DNA of 64,000 bases from Ascidiimonas meishanensis (GTDB lineage Bacteria; Bacteroidota; Bacteroidia; Flavobacteriales; Flavobacteriaceae), in NCBI RefSeq assembly GCF_037782385.1, contig NZ_JBBEXD010000003.1, positions 372,001 to 436,000 of the forward strand, written 5' to 3'. The position numbers and the translations under genes are program-made. The notes under the pieces are model-generated. The model was not told where the DNA came from. It saw nothing but the letters and a program-made list of their open reading frames with translations, and did no database searches. Positions within the stretch are counted from its first letter, which is position 1. The number at the start of each line of letters is the position of its first letter. Shown piece by piece: positions 27,391 to 36,583 of the stretch.

Positions 27391-28344
27391 ATGACAACTT
27401 CATTAACAATTGGGATGGCACAAATTGCTCCGGTTTGGTTACAGAAAACGGAGACACTTCTAAAAATAAAAGATGCGATAACTGAGGCTGCTAATAACAA
27501 GGCAGAATTAGTTGTTTTTGGAGAAGCACTATTACCAGGGTATCCTTTTTGGATTTCTATTACAGAGGGCGCTAAGTTTAACTCTAAGATACAGAAAGAA
27601 CTTCATGCCCATTATGCTAGAAATGCGGTGGTGATTGAAGAGGGTGATTTAGATGAGGTATGTAACTTAGCAAGACAGTTAAAAGTAGCCGTATATCTGG
27701 GAGTTATAGAAAGAGCTCACAATAGAGGTGGGCATAGCTTGTATTGTTCTTTGGTTTATATTGATCAACATGGAGTAATGCAATCTGTACATAGAAAATT
27801 ACAACCCACTTACGAAGAAAGACTTACCTGGGCGCCAGGTGACGGTAACGGATTAAGAGTACACAAATTAAAGAAATTTACTGTCGGGGGTCTAAACTGT
27901 TGGGAAAACTGGATGCCTTTGCCAAGAACAGCAATGTATGCACAAGGTGAAAATTTGCATGTAGCGGTATGGCCAGGAAGTGATTTTAATACAAGAGATA
28001 TCACCCGTTTTATTGCTAGAGAGTCTAGAAGTTATGTGATTTCAGTTTCCAGTTTGATGCGCATCACTGATTTTCCCGAAGCAACACCTCATCTTGATTT
28101 GTTGAAAAAGAGATCACCTGAAATCTTGGCTAATGGAGGCTCTTGTATTGCCGGTCCAGACGGAGAATGGATTATATCTCCCGTTTTAAATAGGGAAGGT
28201 GTTATCCTTAAAACAATTGATTTTAAAAGAATTTATGAAGAACGCCAGAATTTTGATCCTTCAGGTCATTACTCAAGACCAGATGTAACACATCTCTCAG
28301 TAAACAGAGAAAGACAAAGCGTTGTTTCTTTTAATGACCATTAA
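27391..28344 (+). CDS. Nitrilase-superfamily carbon-nitrogen hydrolase
   Basis: Cytoplasmic hydrolase of nitriles or amides (317 aa). The Glu-Lys-Cys triad is recognisable: GEALLPGYPFW (about 44-54), HRKLQPTYEERL (about 130-141) and GGLNCWENWMPLPR with Cys (about 168-181). The CWEN context and length match true nitrilases (aliphatic or aryl) better than amidases such as omega-amidase. It is 1 bp after the prenyltransferase gene, so co-transcribed, but the biochemical link is unclear. Confidence 0.88.
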   Translation: MTTSLTIGMAQIAPVWLQKTETLLKIKDAITEAANNKAELVVFGEALLPGYPFWISITEGAKFNSKIQKELHAHYARNAVVIEEGDLDEVCNLARQLKVAVYLGVIERAHNRGGHSLYCSLVYIDQHGVMQSVHRKLQPTYEERLTWAPGDGNGLRVHKLKKFTVGGLNCWENWMPLPRTAMYAQGENLHVAVWPGSDFNTRDITRFIARESRSYVISVSSLMRITDFPEATPHLDLLKKRSPEILANGGSCIAGPDGEWIISPVLNREGVILKTIDFKRIYEERQNFDPSGHYSRPDVTHLSVNRERQSVVSFNDH

Positions 28345-28404
28345 GCCAACCATGATTTTAGGTTTTATGTTAGAAGATAAGTTATCTTTGTACAAATTAT
28401 TTTA

Positions 28405-29247
28405 ATGAGTAGATCAGATAAGTCAGGAGATAGAAAGCCATCAGGAAGACAGGGAGGTAATGCACGAAAGAAAAGTTATGCAAGAGGAAATGCACCATTT
28501 TCCAAAAAGCATACTGGCGTTCCTTCCTCTAAAGTTTCTGACGAAATTAGACTTAATAAGTACATCTCTAATTCTGGAATTTGTTCAAGAAGAGAGGCCG
28601 ATATTTATATAGCATCAGGTAATGTGACTGTGAATGGAAAAGTTGTGGACGAATTAGGCTACAAAGTAAAGCGAACAGACAAAGTACGTTTTGATGGTAG
28701 ATTGATTAATCCAGATAGAAAAGAGTATATCCTTCTCAACAAGCCCAAAGGTTTTTTTACAGCTATGAAAAATGAGAAAGGAAGTCGTACCGTAGCAGAT
28801 CTAATAGCGAACGCTACAGAAGTAAAAATAGCTCCTGTAGACCGTTTAGAACGTGCTACTTCTGGATTATTACTTTTTACAAATGACGCTGAACTTACTC
28901 GTAAACTTACCAATCCAGCAAAAAAGGTAAGGATGATCTTTCATGCAGAACTCAATAAAAATTTTGCAAATGATGACCTTAAAAAGATGCTAGAAGGAGT
29001 GGTGTTGGAAGAAGGTCCTGTTGCTATTGAAGACATTAGTTTTATTGATGGCGCACCTAGAAAAGAAATTGGAATTAGAATTGAAGGTGGATATAGCGGA
29101 TTAATAAGAGGGGTGCTTGAAAAACTTGGTTACGAAATAGTAAGGTTAGATCGCGTTGTTTATGGAGGTCTCACCAAAAAAGATCTCCCAAGAGGAAATT
29201 GGCGTAAATTGAGTAAACAAGAGATAATTAATCTTGGAATGATCTAG
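28405..29247 (+). CDS. RsuA/RluB-family pseudouridine synthase with altered catalytic motif
   Basis: 23S or 16S rRNA uridine isomerase family (280 aa). A basic low-complexity tail (residues 1-45, Lys/Arg/Ser/Gly-rich) precedes an S4 RNA-binding domain (IRLNKYISNSGICSRREADI, about 48-67). The catalytic domain follows (LLNKPKGFFTAM, about 110-121). The family signature GRLDxxTxGLLL reads DRLERATSGLLLF here (about 146-158). The catalytic Asp is therefore Glu149 and the conserved Gly is Asp, checked at the codon level (GAC CGT TTA GAA). Activity is doubtful. Confidence 0.85.
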   Translation: MSRSDKSGDRKPSGRQGGNARKKSYARGNAPFSKKHTGVPSSKVSDEIRLNKYISNSGICSRREADIYIASGNVTVNGKVVDELGYKVKRTDKVRFDGRLINPDRKEYILLNKPKGFFTAMKNEKGSRTVADLIANATEVKIAPVDRLERATSGLLLFTNDAELTRKLTNPAKKVRMIFHAELNKNFANDDLKKMLEGVVLEEGPVAIEDISFIDGAPRKEIGIRIEGGYSGLIRGVLEKLGYEIVRLDRVVYGGLTKKDLPRGNWRKLSKQEIINLGMI

Positions 29248-29409
29248 TTGTGGAAATTTCTTGATTATACATTTTAATTCTTATTTAACCTGAGTTCAAT
29301 GTAAAAAGAACTACTTTTTCTATAGTTTTCTTCTTTTCCGCTAAAAATACCTCTGGTAATCAAAGGTTCATGAATTCCTTAACGGAAAATAGAAATAATA
29401 TGAACTAAA

Positions 29410-29525
29410 AGCGCTCCCTACTTGCTTCGGGATTCTTTTGTTTTCCCCGCGCCGCCTAACTGCTTCACTAAAAACAACTGCTAGCTGTTTTCTTTACATT
29501 CGCCCCTGTGCGAGCAAAGAAAATG
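29410..29525. repeat. GC-rich intergenic block, possible dispersed repeat
   Basis: Within the 399-bp gene-free stretch 29248-29646 this segment is clearly richer in G+C than its flanks (for example TTTTCCCCGCGCCGCC). It holds an imperfect palindrome around CTGCTAGCTG (29479-29488) flanked by AAAACA and TGTTTT. No long frame is open on either strand. It resembles the interspersed intergenic repeats of flavobacterial genomes, but one copy in this window cannot prove that. The rest of the gap holds nothing I recognise. Confidence 0.3.
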
Positions 29526-29646
29526 AAAGTAATAATCTAAAAATAAGATTGTTAGATTAAAATGGTGTAAAATTTTCGAGATTATATTTTATGGAGGTTA
29601 TATCGAACTCCTTTAGATTTGATTTATAATAAATATGTGAATCACA

Positions 29647-30387
29647 TTAGTATATATAGTGTTTGATTGCTTCTTGATAAAATGTGGTGGCTTCTTCTGA
29701 TGTAATACCAGAAATTGCCATTGCAATTCCTTTCCAATCTTCATGATAATACTTTCCTTTCTTAATTTTAATTGATATGGGTAAGTCAATAGGATTGTGT
29801 CCTTTATAGCCACTTACATACAAATAAAAATCATCAATTATAGAATCAGGAAGTGCCATTCCTAAACCAATACCAATCTCATTACTATACTGGAAATACA
29901 CGGCAGAATCAAAGTGATGCGGCCAAATGCGAATGGGAATATTCTGATTGTTACTTTGCAATACCTTTTCAAGTGCTTCCTGAACCAGATCTCGTTGTGT
30001 AATTAATTGCTCAGTTTCTTTACGAGGAGGCTTTAGGAAAATGGTATCCTCAGTAATATTTTCATAAGGAAGCTCATAATGTAGCTTGTATTTATAAGGC
30101 TTAGTAAGACCAGCTTCTTTTGTTGATTTTTGAATCCAATAAATCACTTCTTCATGAGATTTTCCATCAAGGAGTACTGAGTTTTTATAGCCAAGATCGT
30201 CTTTTAAAATCAGAGAAAATGATTCATAGTCTAAAGAAAGTATCGCATTATTATGATTCAGTGGATGGGTATGTAGTGCCTTATTCTTCCAACCAAAGTT
30301 GGTGTGGCTATCATCATCTTTAGAGGTCAAGAAACTAATGGCAGTGGTTGCTAAATATTGAGATGTTATATGAAATACTTTTACCAT
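29647..30387 (-). CDS. Conserved hypothetical protein coupled to the Rieske-glutamate synthase gene
   Basis: 246 aa, soluble, no signal peptide. I see a WPHHFDSAVYF segment (about 154-164) and a Gly-rich IGIGLGMALPDSIIDDFYLYVSGY segment (about 172-195). The first resembles a motif of DUF5996-type proteins, but I am unsure. The start codon overlaps the stop of the 538-aa Rieske-glutamate synthase fusion by one base, so the two are translationally coupled and may work together. No function assigned. Confidence 0.65.
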   Translation of the reverse strand: MVKVFHITSQYLATTAISFLTSKDDDSHTNFGWKNKALHTHPLNHNNAILSLDYESFSLILKDDLGYKNSVLLDGKSHEEVIYWIQKSTKEAGLTKPYKYKLHYELPYENITEDTIFLKPPRKETEQLITQRDLVQEALEKVLQSNNQNIPIRIWPHHFDSAVYFQYSNEIGIGLGMALPDSIIDDFYLYVSGYKGHNPIDLPISIKIKKGKYYHEDWKGIAMAISGITSEEATTFYQEAIKHYIY

Positions 30388-32003
30388 TATATAGAGATTC
30401 CGGCATAACGAATACCTGTTAATTTATGAATGTTCTGATCAAAAGTGGAAAGATCCTGAAGATTGAATTTTGAAATATCGTCATAGCCACAAGCCCTTGA
30501 AACCACTTTGATGAGGTTATTGGTTGCATCAAAGAAGTTGTAAAGCTGCTTGGCTGAGGCATCAACAATAAGCCTATTCCGTAAAGATTCTTTTTGAGTA
30601 GCAATACCTACCGGACAGTTATTAGAGCCACAGGCACGCATGCCTAGGCATCCTATTGCTTGTAAAGCTGAGTTGGATACTGCAATAGCATCTGCACCTA
30701 GCATTAATGCTTTTGAGAAGTCTTCTGCAACCCGTAAGCCACCTGTAATGACTAGTGTAACATCTGTTGCGCCTGTTTTATCTAAATATTTTCTAGCTCT
30801 TGCCAAAGCTGGGATAGTAGGTACGTTAATATGATCTCGCAATATGGTGGGCGCCGAACCAGTTCCGCCACCACGGCCATCCAGAATAATGTAGTCTACT
30901 CCTACATCTAGTGCAAACTGAATGTCGTTTTCAATATGACTTGCTGCAATTTTGAATCCTATTGGAATTCCACCTGTTCGTTCTCTTACCTTATCTGCAA
31001 AGTCTTTAAAATCTTGTACACTATTAAAATTAGGGTTTGCTGCAGGTGAAATAGCGGTCTCACCTTCTTTCAAACCTCTCACCTCTGCAATTTCTGCACT
31101 TACCTTGTTACCCGGTAAATGACCCCCAGTTCCTGTTTTGGCACCTTGACCAGCTTTAAAATGAAAAGCCTGAACATTATCTAATTTATCCCATGAAAAG
31201 CCAAACTGTGCCGATGCCAGCTCGTAAAAGTACTTTGAGTTGTTTTGTTGTTCTTCCGGAAGCATACCACCTTCGCCAGAACAGATTCCTGTTCCTGCCA
31301 TTTCTGCTCCTTTAGATAAAGCAATTTTTGCTTCCCTAGATAAAGCTCCAAAACTCATGTCTGAAACAAATAAAGGAATGTCTAATTCTAATGGTTTTTT
31401 AGCTTTTGGACCAATAATGACTTTGGTAGTAACTTCTTCATGATCCAGTAGAGGTCTGCTTGCTAATTGAGCAGGTAAAAATTGAATATCATTCCATTTG
31501 GGTAATGTATTCCTATCTACCCCCATGGAGGCAGAAAACCCATGATGCCCTACGTTTTTGAGTCCGTTTTTGGCTAATTCTTTAATATAACCAGTAAAGG
31601 GTTCAGTTTCTTCTGGATGCGTATCTGCGTAGGTACCCAAATAATCTTCTCTGTTAAAAGGCTGTGGGTGTACCTTTTCAAAATCTGCTATCTCATTTTC
31701 ATCTACCAATAAGGAATCACCTTCTATAAATTCTTTAAACTTATAAAGTTGTTCGTCATTATTGTATTCGCTAATTCCAGTATCATATCTATAATCCCAC
31801 CCATGAACCCCACAGATTAGATTTTGTCCATCAATATGGCCATCTGCAAGTAAAGCTCCCCTGTGGTGACATCTGCCATAAAGAACAGAAATTCCTGCTT
31901 CGTGTTTTATAATTACGAGATCGGTGTTGTTGACTAAGGCATAAGAAGGTTGTTTAAGAGTAAGATTTGAAATTTTAGCAATTTCAACTTTGTTAGAAGT
32001 CAT
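30387..32003 (-). CDS. Rieske [2Fe-2S] domain fused to FMN-binding glutamate synthase domain
   Basis: 538 aa. Residues 1-100 form a Rieske-type ferredoxin domain with cluster ligands in GRCHHRGALLADG (Cys-x-His) and LICGVHGW (Cys-x-x-His). Residues about 130-538 are the FMN/iron-sulfur synthase barrel of glutamate synthase (GltB central domain). The barrel has GSAPTILRDHINVPTIPALARA and the three-Cys segment CLGMRACGSNNCPVG. There is no amidotransferase domain, so it is not a full glutamate synthase. Such stand-alone domains act as FMN oxidoreductases of mostly unknown substrate. One-base overlap with the downstream hypothetical gene. Confidence 0.88.
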   Translation of the reverse strand: MTSNKVEIAKISNLTLKQPSYALVNNTDLVIIKHEAGISVLYGRCHHRGALLADGHIDGQNLICGVHGWDYRYDTGISEYNNDEQLYKFKEFIEGDSLLVDENEIADFEKVHPQPFNREDYLGTYADTHPEETEPFTGYIKELAKNGLKNVGHHGFSASMGVDRNTLPKWNDIQFLPAQLASRPLLDHEEVTTKVIIGPKAKKPLELDIPLFVSDMSFGALSREAKIALSKGAEMAGTGICSGEGGMLPEEQQNNSKYFYELASAQFGFSWDKLDNVQAFHFKAGQGAKTGTGGHLPGNKVSAEIAEVRGLKEGETAISPAANPNFNSVQDFKDFADKVRERTGGIPIGFKIAASHIENDIQFALDVGVDYIILDGRGGGTGSAPTILRDHINVPTIPALARARKYLDKTGATDVTLVITGGLRVAEDFSKALMLGADAIAVSNSALQAIGCLGMRACGSNNCPVGIATQKESLRNRLIVDASAKQLYNFFDATNNLIKVVSRACGYDDISKFNLQDLSTFDQNIHKLTGIRYAGISI

Positions 32004-32354
32004 TTGGTTGGTTTTGGTTAACTTATTGGGTTTAAAAATTTTGACGTAATAGCATCGTAAAAATTACAAATTCTTTATGAAAATATCACACTACTCTGAA
32101 TAAAAGATAAGTTATGAACCCAAACAACATCTGGTTTTTTAGACTCTTTTTGAATTCGTTTAAAGTTTACACTAAGGAATTACAATTGCGTTCTAACAAA
32201 TTTTTTAACATTATTCATTCAATTGTAGGAATTCAGTATTTTCTTTCAATTCTCGTCTTTGTCATAGATATTTAGGAAAGTTATTAATAACGGTTGAGAC
32301 TTTAATTATTGTTACAATGGTTATATCACCTTTGTATAAATCCAAATAATTTAA

Positions 32355-33476
32355 ATGGGCCAATTTGATCTTTTGTTTGCCACTGTTTTAGGAGTTGGAA
32401 GCCTGCAAGGTGTTATTCTAACGTTTAGTTTAGTTTTTTTTAAAAAGTTACATCACATAGCAAATCGGTATTTGTTAGCGCTTAGTGTTGTGCTTTCTTT
32501 ACTGTTATCCAACAATTTCATAATCGCAAGTGGGTATTATGTTAAGTTTCCACATTTAATATTTGTTGTCTATCCTGCTGCTTTATTGATAGGACCTTTT
32601 TTTTATTTGTATGTCTTGTCTCTTCTCAATCCTAAAAGAAAATTTAGACTTTACGATGTACTTCATTTTGTTTGGTATTTATATTTCTTGTTTGAGCATC
32701 GTAAATTCTTAATTCTTGCTCCTGAATATAAGATTAAGGCAGCAGAATATTTCTTTTATAGTGATCAGCTATTGAATATGGCTGTTCATCCTAAGGTAGT
32801 TTTAAGTAGGATTGTGATGGTATTGTACGCTATTGCTTCTTTGTATATTTTAAAAAATAAGATAAAACAACAAAAGAACTGGTCTTCAAGTGGCAATTTA
32901 TTATACCTTAATAAGTTTAAATGGATTGGTTATTTATATTTGGGATATACTATCTTATTTATGTTAGGGCATTTATACTCCTTCTTTTTTAAGATGACCA
33001 TTGCACGTTATGAGGTCTATAATCATTTACTAAATTCAGTGATCATATTATTTCTTAGTATAATTGCTCTCAATCAACCAGAGCGACTTATTTTTAGTAT
33101 AACACCAAATAATGGGTCAAAAAAAACAAATGAGTCAAATGGTTTGGTTATCTATAATTTAAAGAAGTTCATGCAAGATTCAAAGCCTTACTTAAATCCA
33201 GATTTAAAGTTGCATGACCTTGCAGGTTTAATGAATACATCATCACATGTCTTGTCTACGCTAATTAATACAGAACTAAAGGTGAATTTTTTTGAATTTG
33301 TAAATCAATACAGAGTAGAAGAATTTAAGAATAGAGTTGCTTCAGGCGATAATAAACGCCTTACTTTATTAGCAATTGCTTTTGATGTTGGTTTTAATAG
33401 CAAAGCTACGTTTAATCGCATTTTTAAAAAGAATACAGGAATGTCGCCAAGTGAGTATTTAAAACAGTTAAAATAG
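32355..33476 (+). CDS. Membrane-anchored AraC-family regulator
   Basis: 373 aa. Residues 1-240 contain about seven hydrophobic helices (7TM-like sensor portion, for example LLALSVVLSLLLSNNFII). The C-terminal 100 residues are an AraC double helix-turn-helix: LKLHDLAGLMNTSSHVLSTLIN and LLAIAFDVGFNSKATFNRIFKKNTGMSPSEY. This architecture is common in flavobacteria, where the signal sensed is usually unknown. It is followed by a lipoprotein gene 75 bp downstream. The 351-bp gap before it (32004-32354, divergent from the synthase gene) shows no convincing promoter consensus. Confidence 0.88.
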   Translation: MGQFDLLFATVLGVGSLQGVILTFSLVFFKKLHHIANRYLLALSVVLSLLLSNNFIIASGYYVKFPHLIFVVYPAALLIGPFFYLYVLSLLNPKRKFRLYDVLHFVWYLYFLFEHRKFLILAPEYKIKAAEYFFYSDQLLNMAVHPKVVLSRIVMVLYAIASLYILKNKIKQQKNWSSSGNLLYLNKFKWIGYLYLGYTILFMLGHLYSFFFKMTIARYEVYNHLLNSVIILFLSIIALNQPERLIFSITPNNGSKKTNESNGLVIYNLKKFMQDSKPYLNPDLKLHDLAGLMNTSSHVLSTLINTELKVNFFEFVNQYRVEEFKNRVASGDNKRLTLLAIAFDVGFNSKATFNRIFKKNTGMSPSEYLKQLK

Positions 33477-33499
33477 GTCTCAACTTCTTATATTGAGAC
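33477..33499 (+). promoter_or_regulatory. Stem-loop between the araC-like gene and the NHL lipoprotein
   Basis: GTCTCAA (33477-33483) pairs perfectly with TTGAGAC (33493-33499) over a 9-nt loop, directly after the regulator's stop codon. There is no T-tract, so it is either a weak terminator or an RNA processing or stability element. Confidence 0.35.
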
Positions 33500-33551
33500 T
33501 ACGGTTAGTTTAAAAGATTTTAGTATTGCTGTAAACTAAAATCTAAAAATT

Positions 33552-34802
33552 ATGTATTTAAAAACTTACAAAAAGTATTTTTTATTATGGGGCCTTTTAA
33601 TCTTTATTTTAGGTTGTTCTAGTATGGATGATGGAGATAAAGAACCGTCAGATTCAATCAGTTTTGTTTCCTTTGAGGCTTTAGATAGAGAGAATCTAGG
33701 TAATGGAGCTGATGTTTATATAAATTACTCAATTGCCAGTGATGTTTCTTTAATAAAAGAACTCAGACTGCTAGTCAGTAAGACTACAATTTCTATTGAG
33801 GAGGCAATTCAAGTTACAAATCCAAATTATGGTGTTCTTACAATTTCAGAATCAAATCAGGAAATGCTATCAAAAAATCTTTCTGATATTGAAGGAAACT
33901 TGGTTAATGAAGATATAAACTATTATGTTTACATACTTGGGATTTTGAAGGATAGTGAAGCTTCACCCGAATTATCACCTGTAGCAGAACTTATGTTGGT
34001 TAATGAAATAGCTGTAACAACTCCTAAGTTGAGCGGATCTTTTTTTGCCATGGAAGATATTGTGATTGATAGTGAAGGTACATTATATGTTAATGGGGGA
34101 GGAATTAATCAAGATTTATTATATAAAGTAACCAAAGATGGTGAAAGCTCTGTTTTAAATAATAAAATGAATTTTGGTGTAGGGATCACTTTAGATGATG
34201 AGGGAAACATCTATACATCTAGTTTTACAAGTACGGTAATAAAAAAAATTACACCAGAAGGTGAAGCCACTGATTTTGTTGTAGATACTAGGCTCGTAGG
34301 AGGCGGTGGACTTACTTTTGATGCAAACGGTAATTTGTTTAATTGTTTCTATTCTAGTACTAAACTTTTTAAAATAACAGCAGGATTAGTAGAAGAATAT
34401 ACTACAAGTACACTTTTTAATGGACCTGTTGGTATCACTTATGTTCAAGAGCAAGATAAATTATATGTCTCTAGCTTTAATGACGGAAAGATTTTTGAAA
34501 TAGGTTCAGATAGTTCTATAAAAGAGATTGCAGATACACCAGCATCCATAGGGCATTTATCTTATGCAGATGGTTATTTTTATGTTACGGGATATATTGA
34601 GAACAAAGTATACAAGGTTTCGTTAGAGGGTGTTGTAGCAGCAACAATAGGTACTGGTGCATTCAGTGAACTAGATGGTACTGCAGATAAAGCAACTTTT
34701 TCACAACCAAATGGTATTGAAGTGACTCCTGATGGGAAATATGTATATGTAACACAAGGAAGTGGTACACTAAGAAAAATCATTTTGGAAAGGGAAAATT
34801 AG
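33552..34802 (+). CDS. Lipoprotein with NHL/SMP-30-type beta-propeller
   Basis: 416 aa exported lipoprotein (signal ends FILGCSS, Cys about 22, followed by acidic MDDGDKEP). Residues about 30-155 form a beta-sandwich-like region. From about 165 a repeated pattern appears (IDSEGTLYVNGGG, LDDEGNIYTSSF, FDANGNLFNCFY, EQDKLYVSSFNDG, DGYFYVTGY, TPDGKYVYVTQG), that is, NHL or SMP-30-like propeller blades. Probably a binding or sensor protein at the cell surface. Function unknown; it may be controlled by the membrane AraC protein upstream. Confidence 0.8.
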   Translation: MYLKTYKKYFLLWGLLIFILGCSSMDDGDKEPSDSISFVSFEALDRENLGNGADVYINYSIASDVSLIKELRLLVSKTTISIEEAIQVTNPNYGVLTISESNQEMLSKNLSDIEGNLVNEDINYYVYILGILKDSEASPELSPVAELMLVNEIAVTTPKLSGSFFAMEDIVIDSEGTLYVNGGGINQDLLYKVTKDGESSVLNNKMNFGVGITLDDEGNIYTSSFTSTVIKKITPEGEATDFVVDTRLVGGGGLTFDANGNLFNCFYSSTKLFKITAGLVEEYTTSTLFNGPVGITYVQEQDKLYVSSFNDGKIFEIGSDSSIKEIADTPASIGHLSYADGYFYVTGYIENKVYKVSLEGVVAATIGTGAFSELDGTADKATFSQPNGIEVTPDGKYVYVTQGSGTLRKIILEREN

Positions 34803-34991
34803 TTTTATTTAGGACCTTTTTTTTAGATTAAAGCTATAAAAAATGTATTTAGCTGAATTTTTGAACTAGATCTAGGTTGATTAAAGTATATGATGTTTGT
34901 TTAAATTTTAGAGTTAAAAATTGCATAAAATGTAAGATTAAAACTACAATTTATTGTATTTTCGGATGAGTCAGTTAAAGCTAATCGTACC

Positions 34992-35159
34992 ATGAAAAAA
35001 AGAAACCTTAAAAATTTGAGTTTAAAGAAGAAGGTAATATCTAGTTTAGATGTTAATGTTCATAATATTAAAGGAGGAAGTTTAAGACAAGACACCTGTC
35101 CGGGCTATGGTATAACATCTGTTAGGCCGTACGTTTGCAAGATTCAATGCGAATCTTAA
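34992..35159 (+). CDS. Short double-glycine peptide, class I lanthipeptide-like precursor
   Basis: A 55-residue ORF starting at ATG 34992. The leader (MKKRNLKNLSLKKKVISSLD) has the Bacteroidetes lanthipeptide-type pattern LSLKKKxIS-LD, followed by VNVHNIKGG, a double-glycine cleavage site at about residues 28-29. The 26-residue core has three Cys (in DTCPGYG, YVCK and IQCES) and several Ser/Thr that could form thioether rings. No LanB, LanC, protease or exporter gene occurs within the window, so modification and export genes would have to be elsewhere. It sits alone between the NHL lipoprotein and convergent argH, with a strong hairpin after it. That it is expressed is not shown. Confidence 0.6.
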   Translation: MKKRNLKNLSLKKKVISSLDVNVHNIKGGSLRQDTCPGYGITSVRPYVCKIQCES

Positions 35160-35182
35160 AAGCTAGTGGATTTATTCAAATT

Positions 35183-35213
35183 GTGGATAGATAATTAATC
35201 AGAATCTATCCAC
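35183..35213. terminator. Bidirectional hairpin between the peptide gene and argH
   Basis: Perfect 10-bp stem GTGGATAGAT/ATCTATCCAC (35183-35192 with 35204-35213) and an 11-nt loop, placed between convergent genes. The T-rich tail is weak on both strands, so its efficiency is uncertain. Confidence 0.6.
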
Positions 35214-35229
35214 TCCTTATTTATGTAAG

Positions 35230-36510
35230 TCAAAGTGCCTTAGACATTTTTGTCTTAATACCTTGTAGTCCTAAATTCCCCAAACTGCCCAAATGAGTGT
35301 GTTTAATATCTCTTTTAGGCTTAAAGATGCCTGATTGTATTTCAGCTCCCATCTTTTTATATGCCTCTCTAAAAGGCATCCCTTGAAGTACCAACTCATT
35401 TAAGGTATCTACACTAAAAAGATAGTCGTACTTAGGATCTTCCAGAATTTCTTGGTTGACTTTTATTTCTTTTAAACTAAAAGCAAGTATTTCAAGACAA
35501 GATTTAAGTTCTTGAATTGCAGGTACAATAATTTCTTTTACCAATTGTAAATCTCGATGGTAACCACTTGGTAAATTATTGGTAACAGCAATAAGTTGTG
35601 CCGGAATGGCTTGTATTTTATTGCATTTGGCTCGAATGAGCTCAAAGACATCAGGATTCTTTTTGTGGGGCATAATGCTAGAACCTGTAGTTAATGCATC
35701 AGGAAAAGAAATAAAATTAAAATTCTGACTCATATACAAACAAATGTCCATTGCAAGCTTAGATAGGGTAGCGGCAACACTACTCATTCCAAAAGCAGTA
35801 GTTTTTTCTACTTTACCCCTGCTCATTTGTGCAGCCACTACATTGTACTTCAGCGTGTCAAAATTCATTTCAGCAGTAGTGAATTCACGATCTATTGGGA
35901 AAGAACTTCCATATCCTGCAGCACTTCCTAAAGGATTCTGGTCTGCTATTTTATAAGCCGCATTAAGCAGGTATACGTCATCAACTAAACTTTCTGCATA
36001 AGCAGAAAACCATAAGCCAAAGGAAGAGGGCATTGCAATCTGTAAATGGGTATAACCAGGTAATAAAACGGTTTTGTGCTTATCTGCCAATTCAATTAAT
36101 AGGTCAAAGAGTGATTTCACCAAATCTTTTATTTCCTGAATCTCATTTTTCAGGTATAAATGCATGGCAACCAGCACCTGATCATTTCTGGAGCGGGCAG
36201 AATGTATTTTTTTCCCAGTATCTCCTAGTTTTTGAATGAGCAGAAACTCAATTTTGGAATGCATATCTTCAAAATCGGTTTCAATGGTAAATGAACCCTT
36301 TTTAATACTTTTTCCTATTTCTTTTAACTCATGCACCAATGCTTTTCCTTCATCTATAGAAATAAGCCCTACTTTAGCCAACATGTTGGCATGTGCAATA
36401 GATGCAATCACATCATATTTGGCAAGAAGCAAATCAAGTTCCCTATCGTTACCTACCGTAAATTGATCTATTTTTTCATTGGTTGGTATGCCTTTATCCC
36501 AGAGTTTCAT
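35230..36510 (-). CDS. argH: Argininosuccinate lyase
   Basis: Last step of arginine synthesis: argininosuccinate to arginine and fumarate. 426 aa, fumarase/aspartase superfamily. Signatures are HSARSRNDQVLVAMHLYL (about 103-120), PGYTHLQIAMP with the catalytic region, and GSSIMPHKKNPD (about 279-290, flexible signature loop with the catalytic Ser). It is the final gene of the minus-strand arginine operon, 73 bp after argE, and ends near the shared hairpin. Confidence 0.95.
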   Translation of the reverse strand: MKLWDKGIPTNEKIDQFTVGNDRELDLLLAKYDVIASIAHANMLAKVGLISIDEGKALVHELKEIGKSIKKGSFTIETDFEDMHSKIEFLLIQKLGDTGKKIHSARSRNDQVLVAMHLYLKNEIQEIKDLVKSLFDLLIELADKHKTVLLPGYTHLQIAMPSSFGLWFSAYAESLVDDVYLLNAAYKIADQNPLGSAAGYGSSFPIDREFTTAEMNFDTLKYNVVAAQMSRGKVEKTTAFGMSSVAATLSKLAMDICLYMSQNFNFISFPDALTTGSSIMPHKKNPDVFELIRAKCNKIQAIPAQLIAVTNNLPSGYHRDLQLVKEIIVPAIQELKSCLEILAFSLKEIKVNQEILEDPKYDYLFSVDTLNELVLQGMPFREAYKKMGAEIQSGIFKPKRDIKHTHLGSLGNLGLQGIKTKMSKAL

Positions 36511-36583
36511 AATGGTATCGTTTAATTATTTTTAACTAGCTGTTTTGTAATATTACAATTAAGAGTTCTCCTTTAGGTTATTC

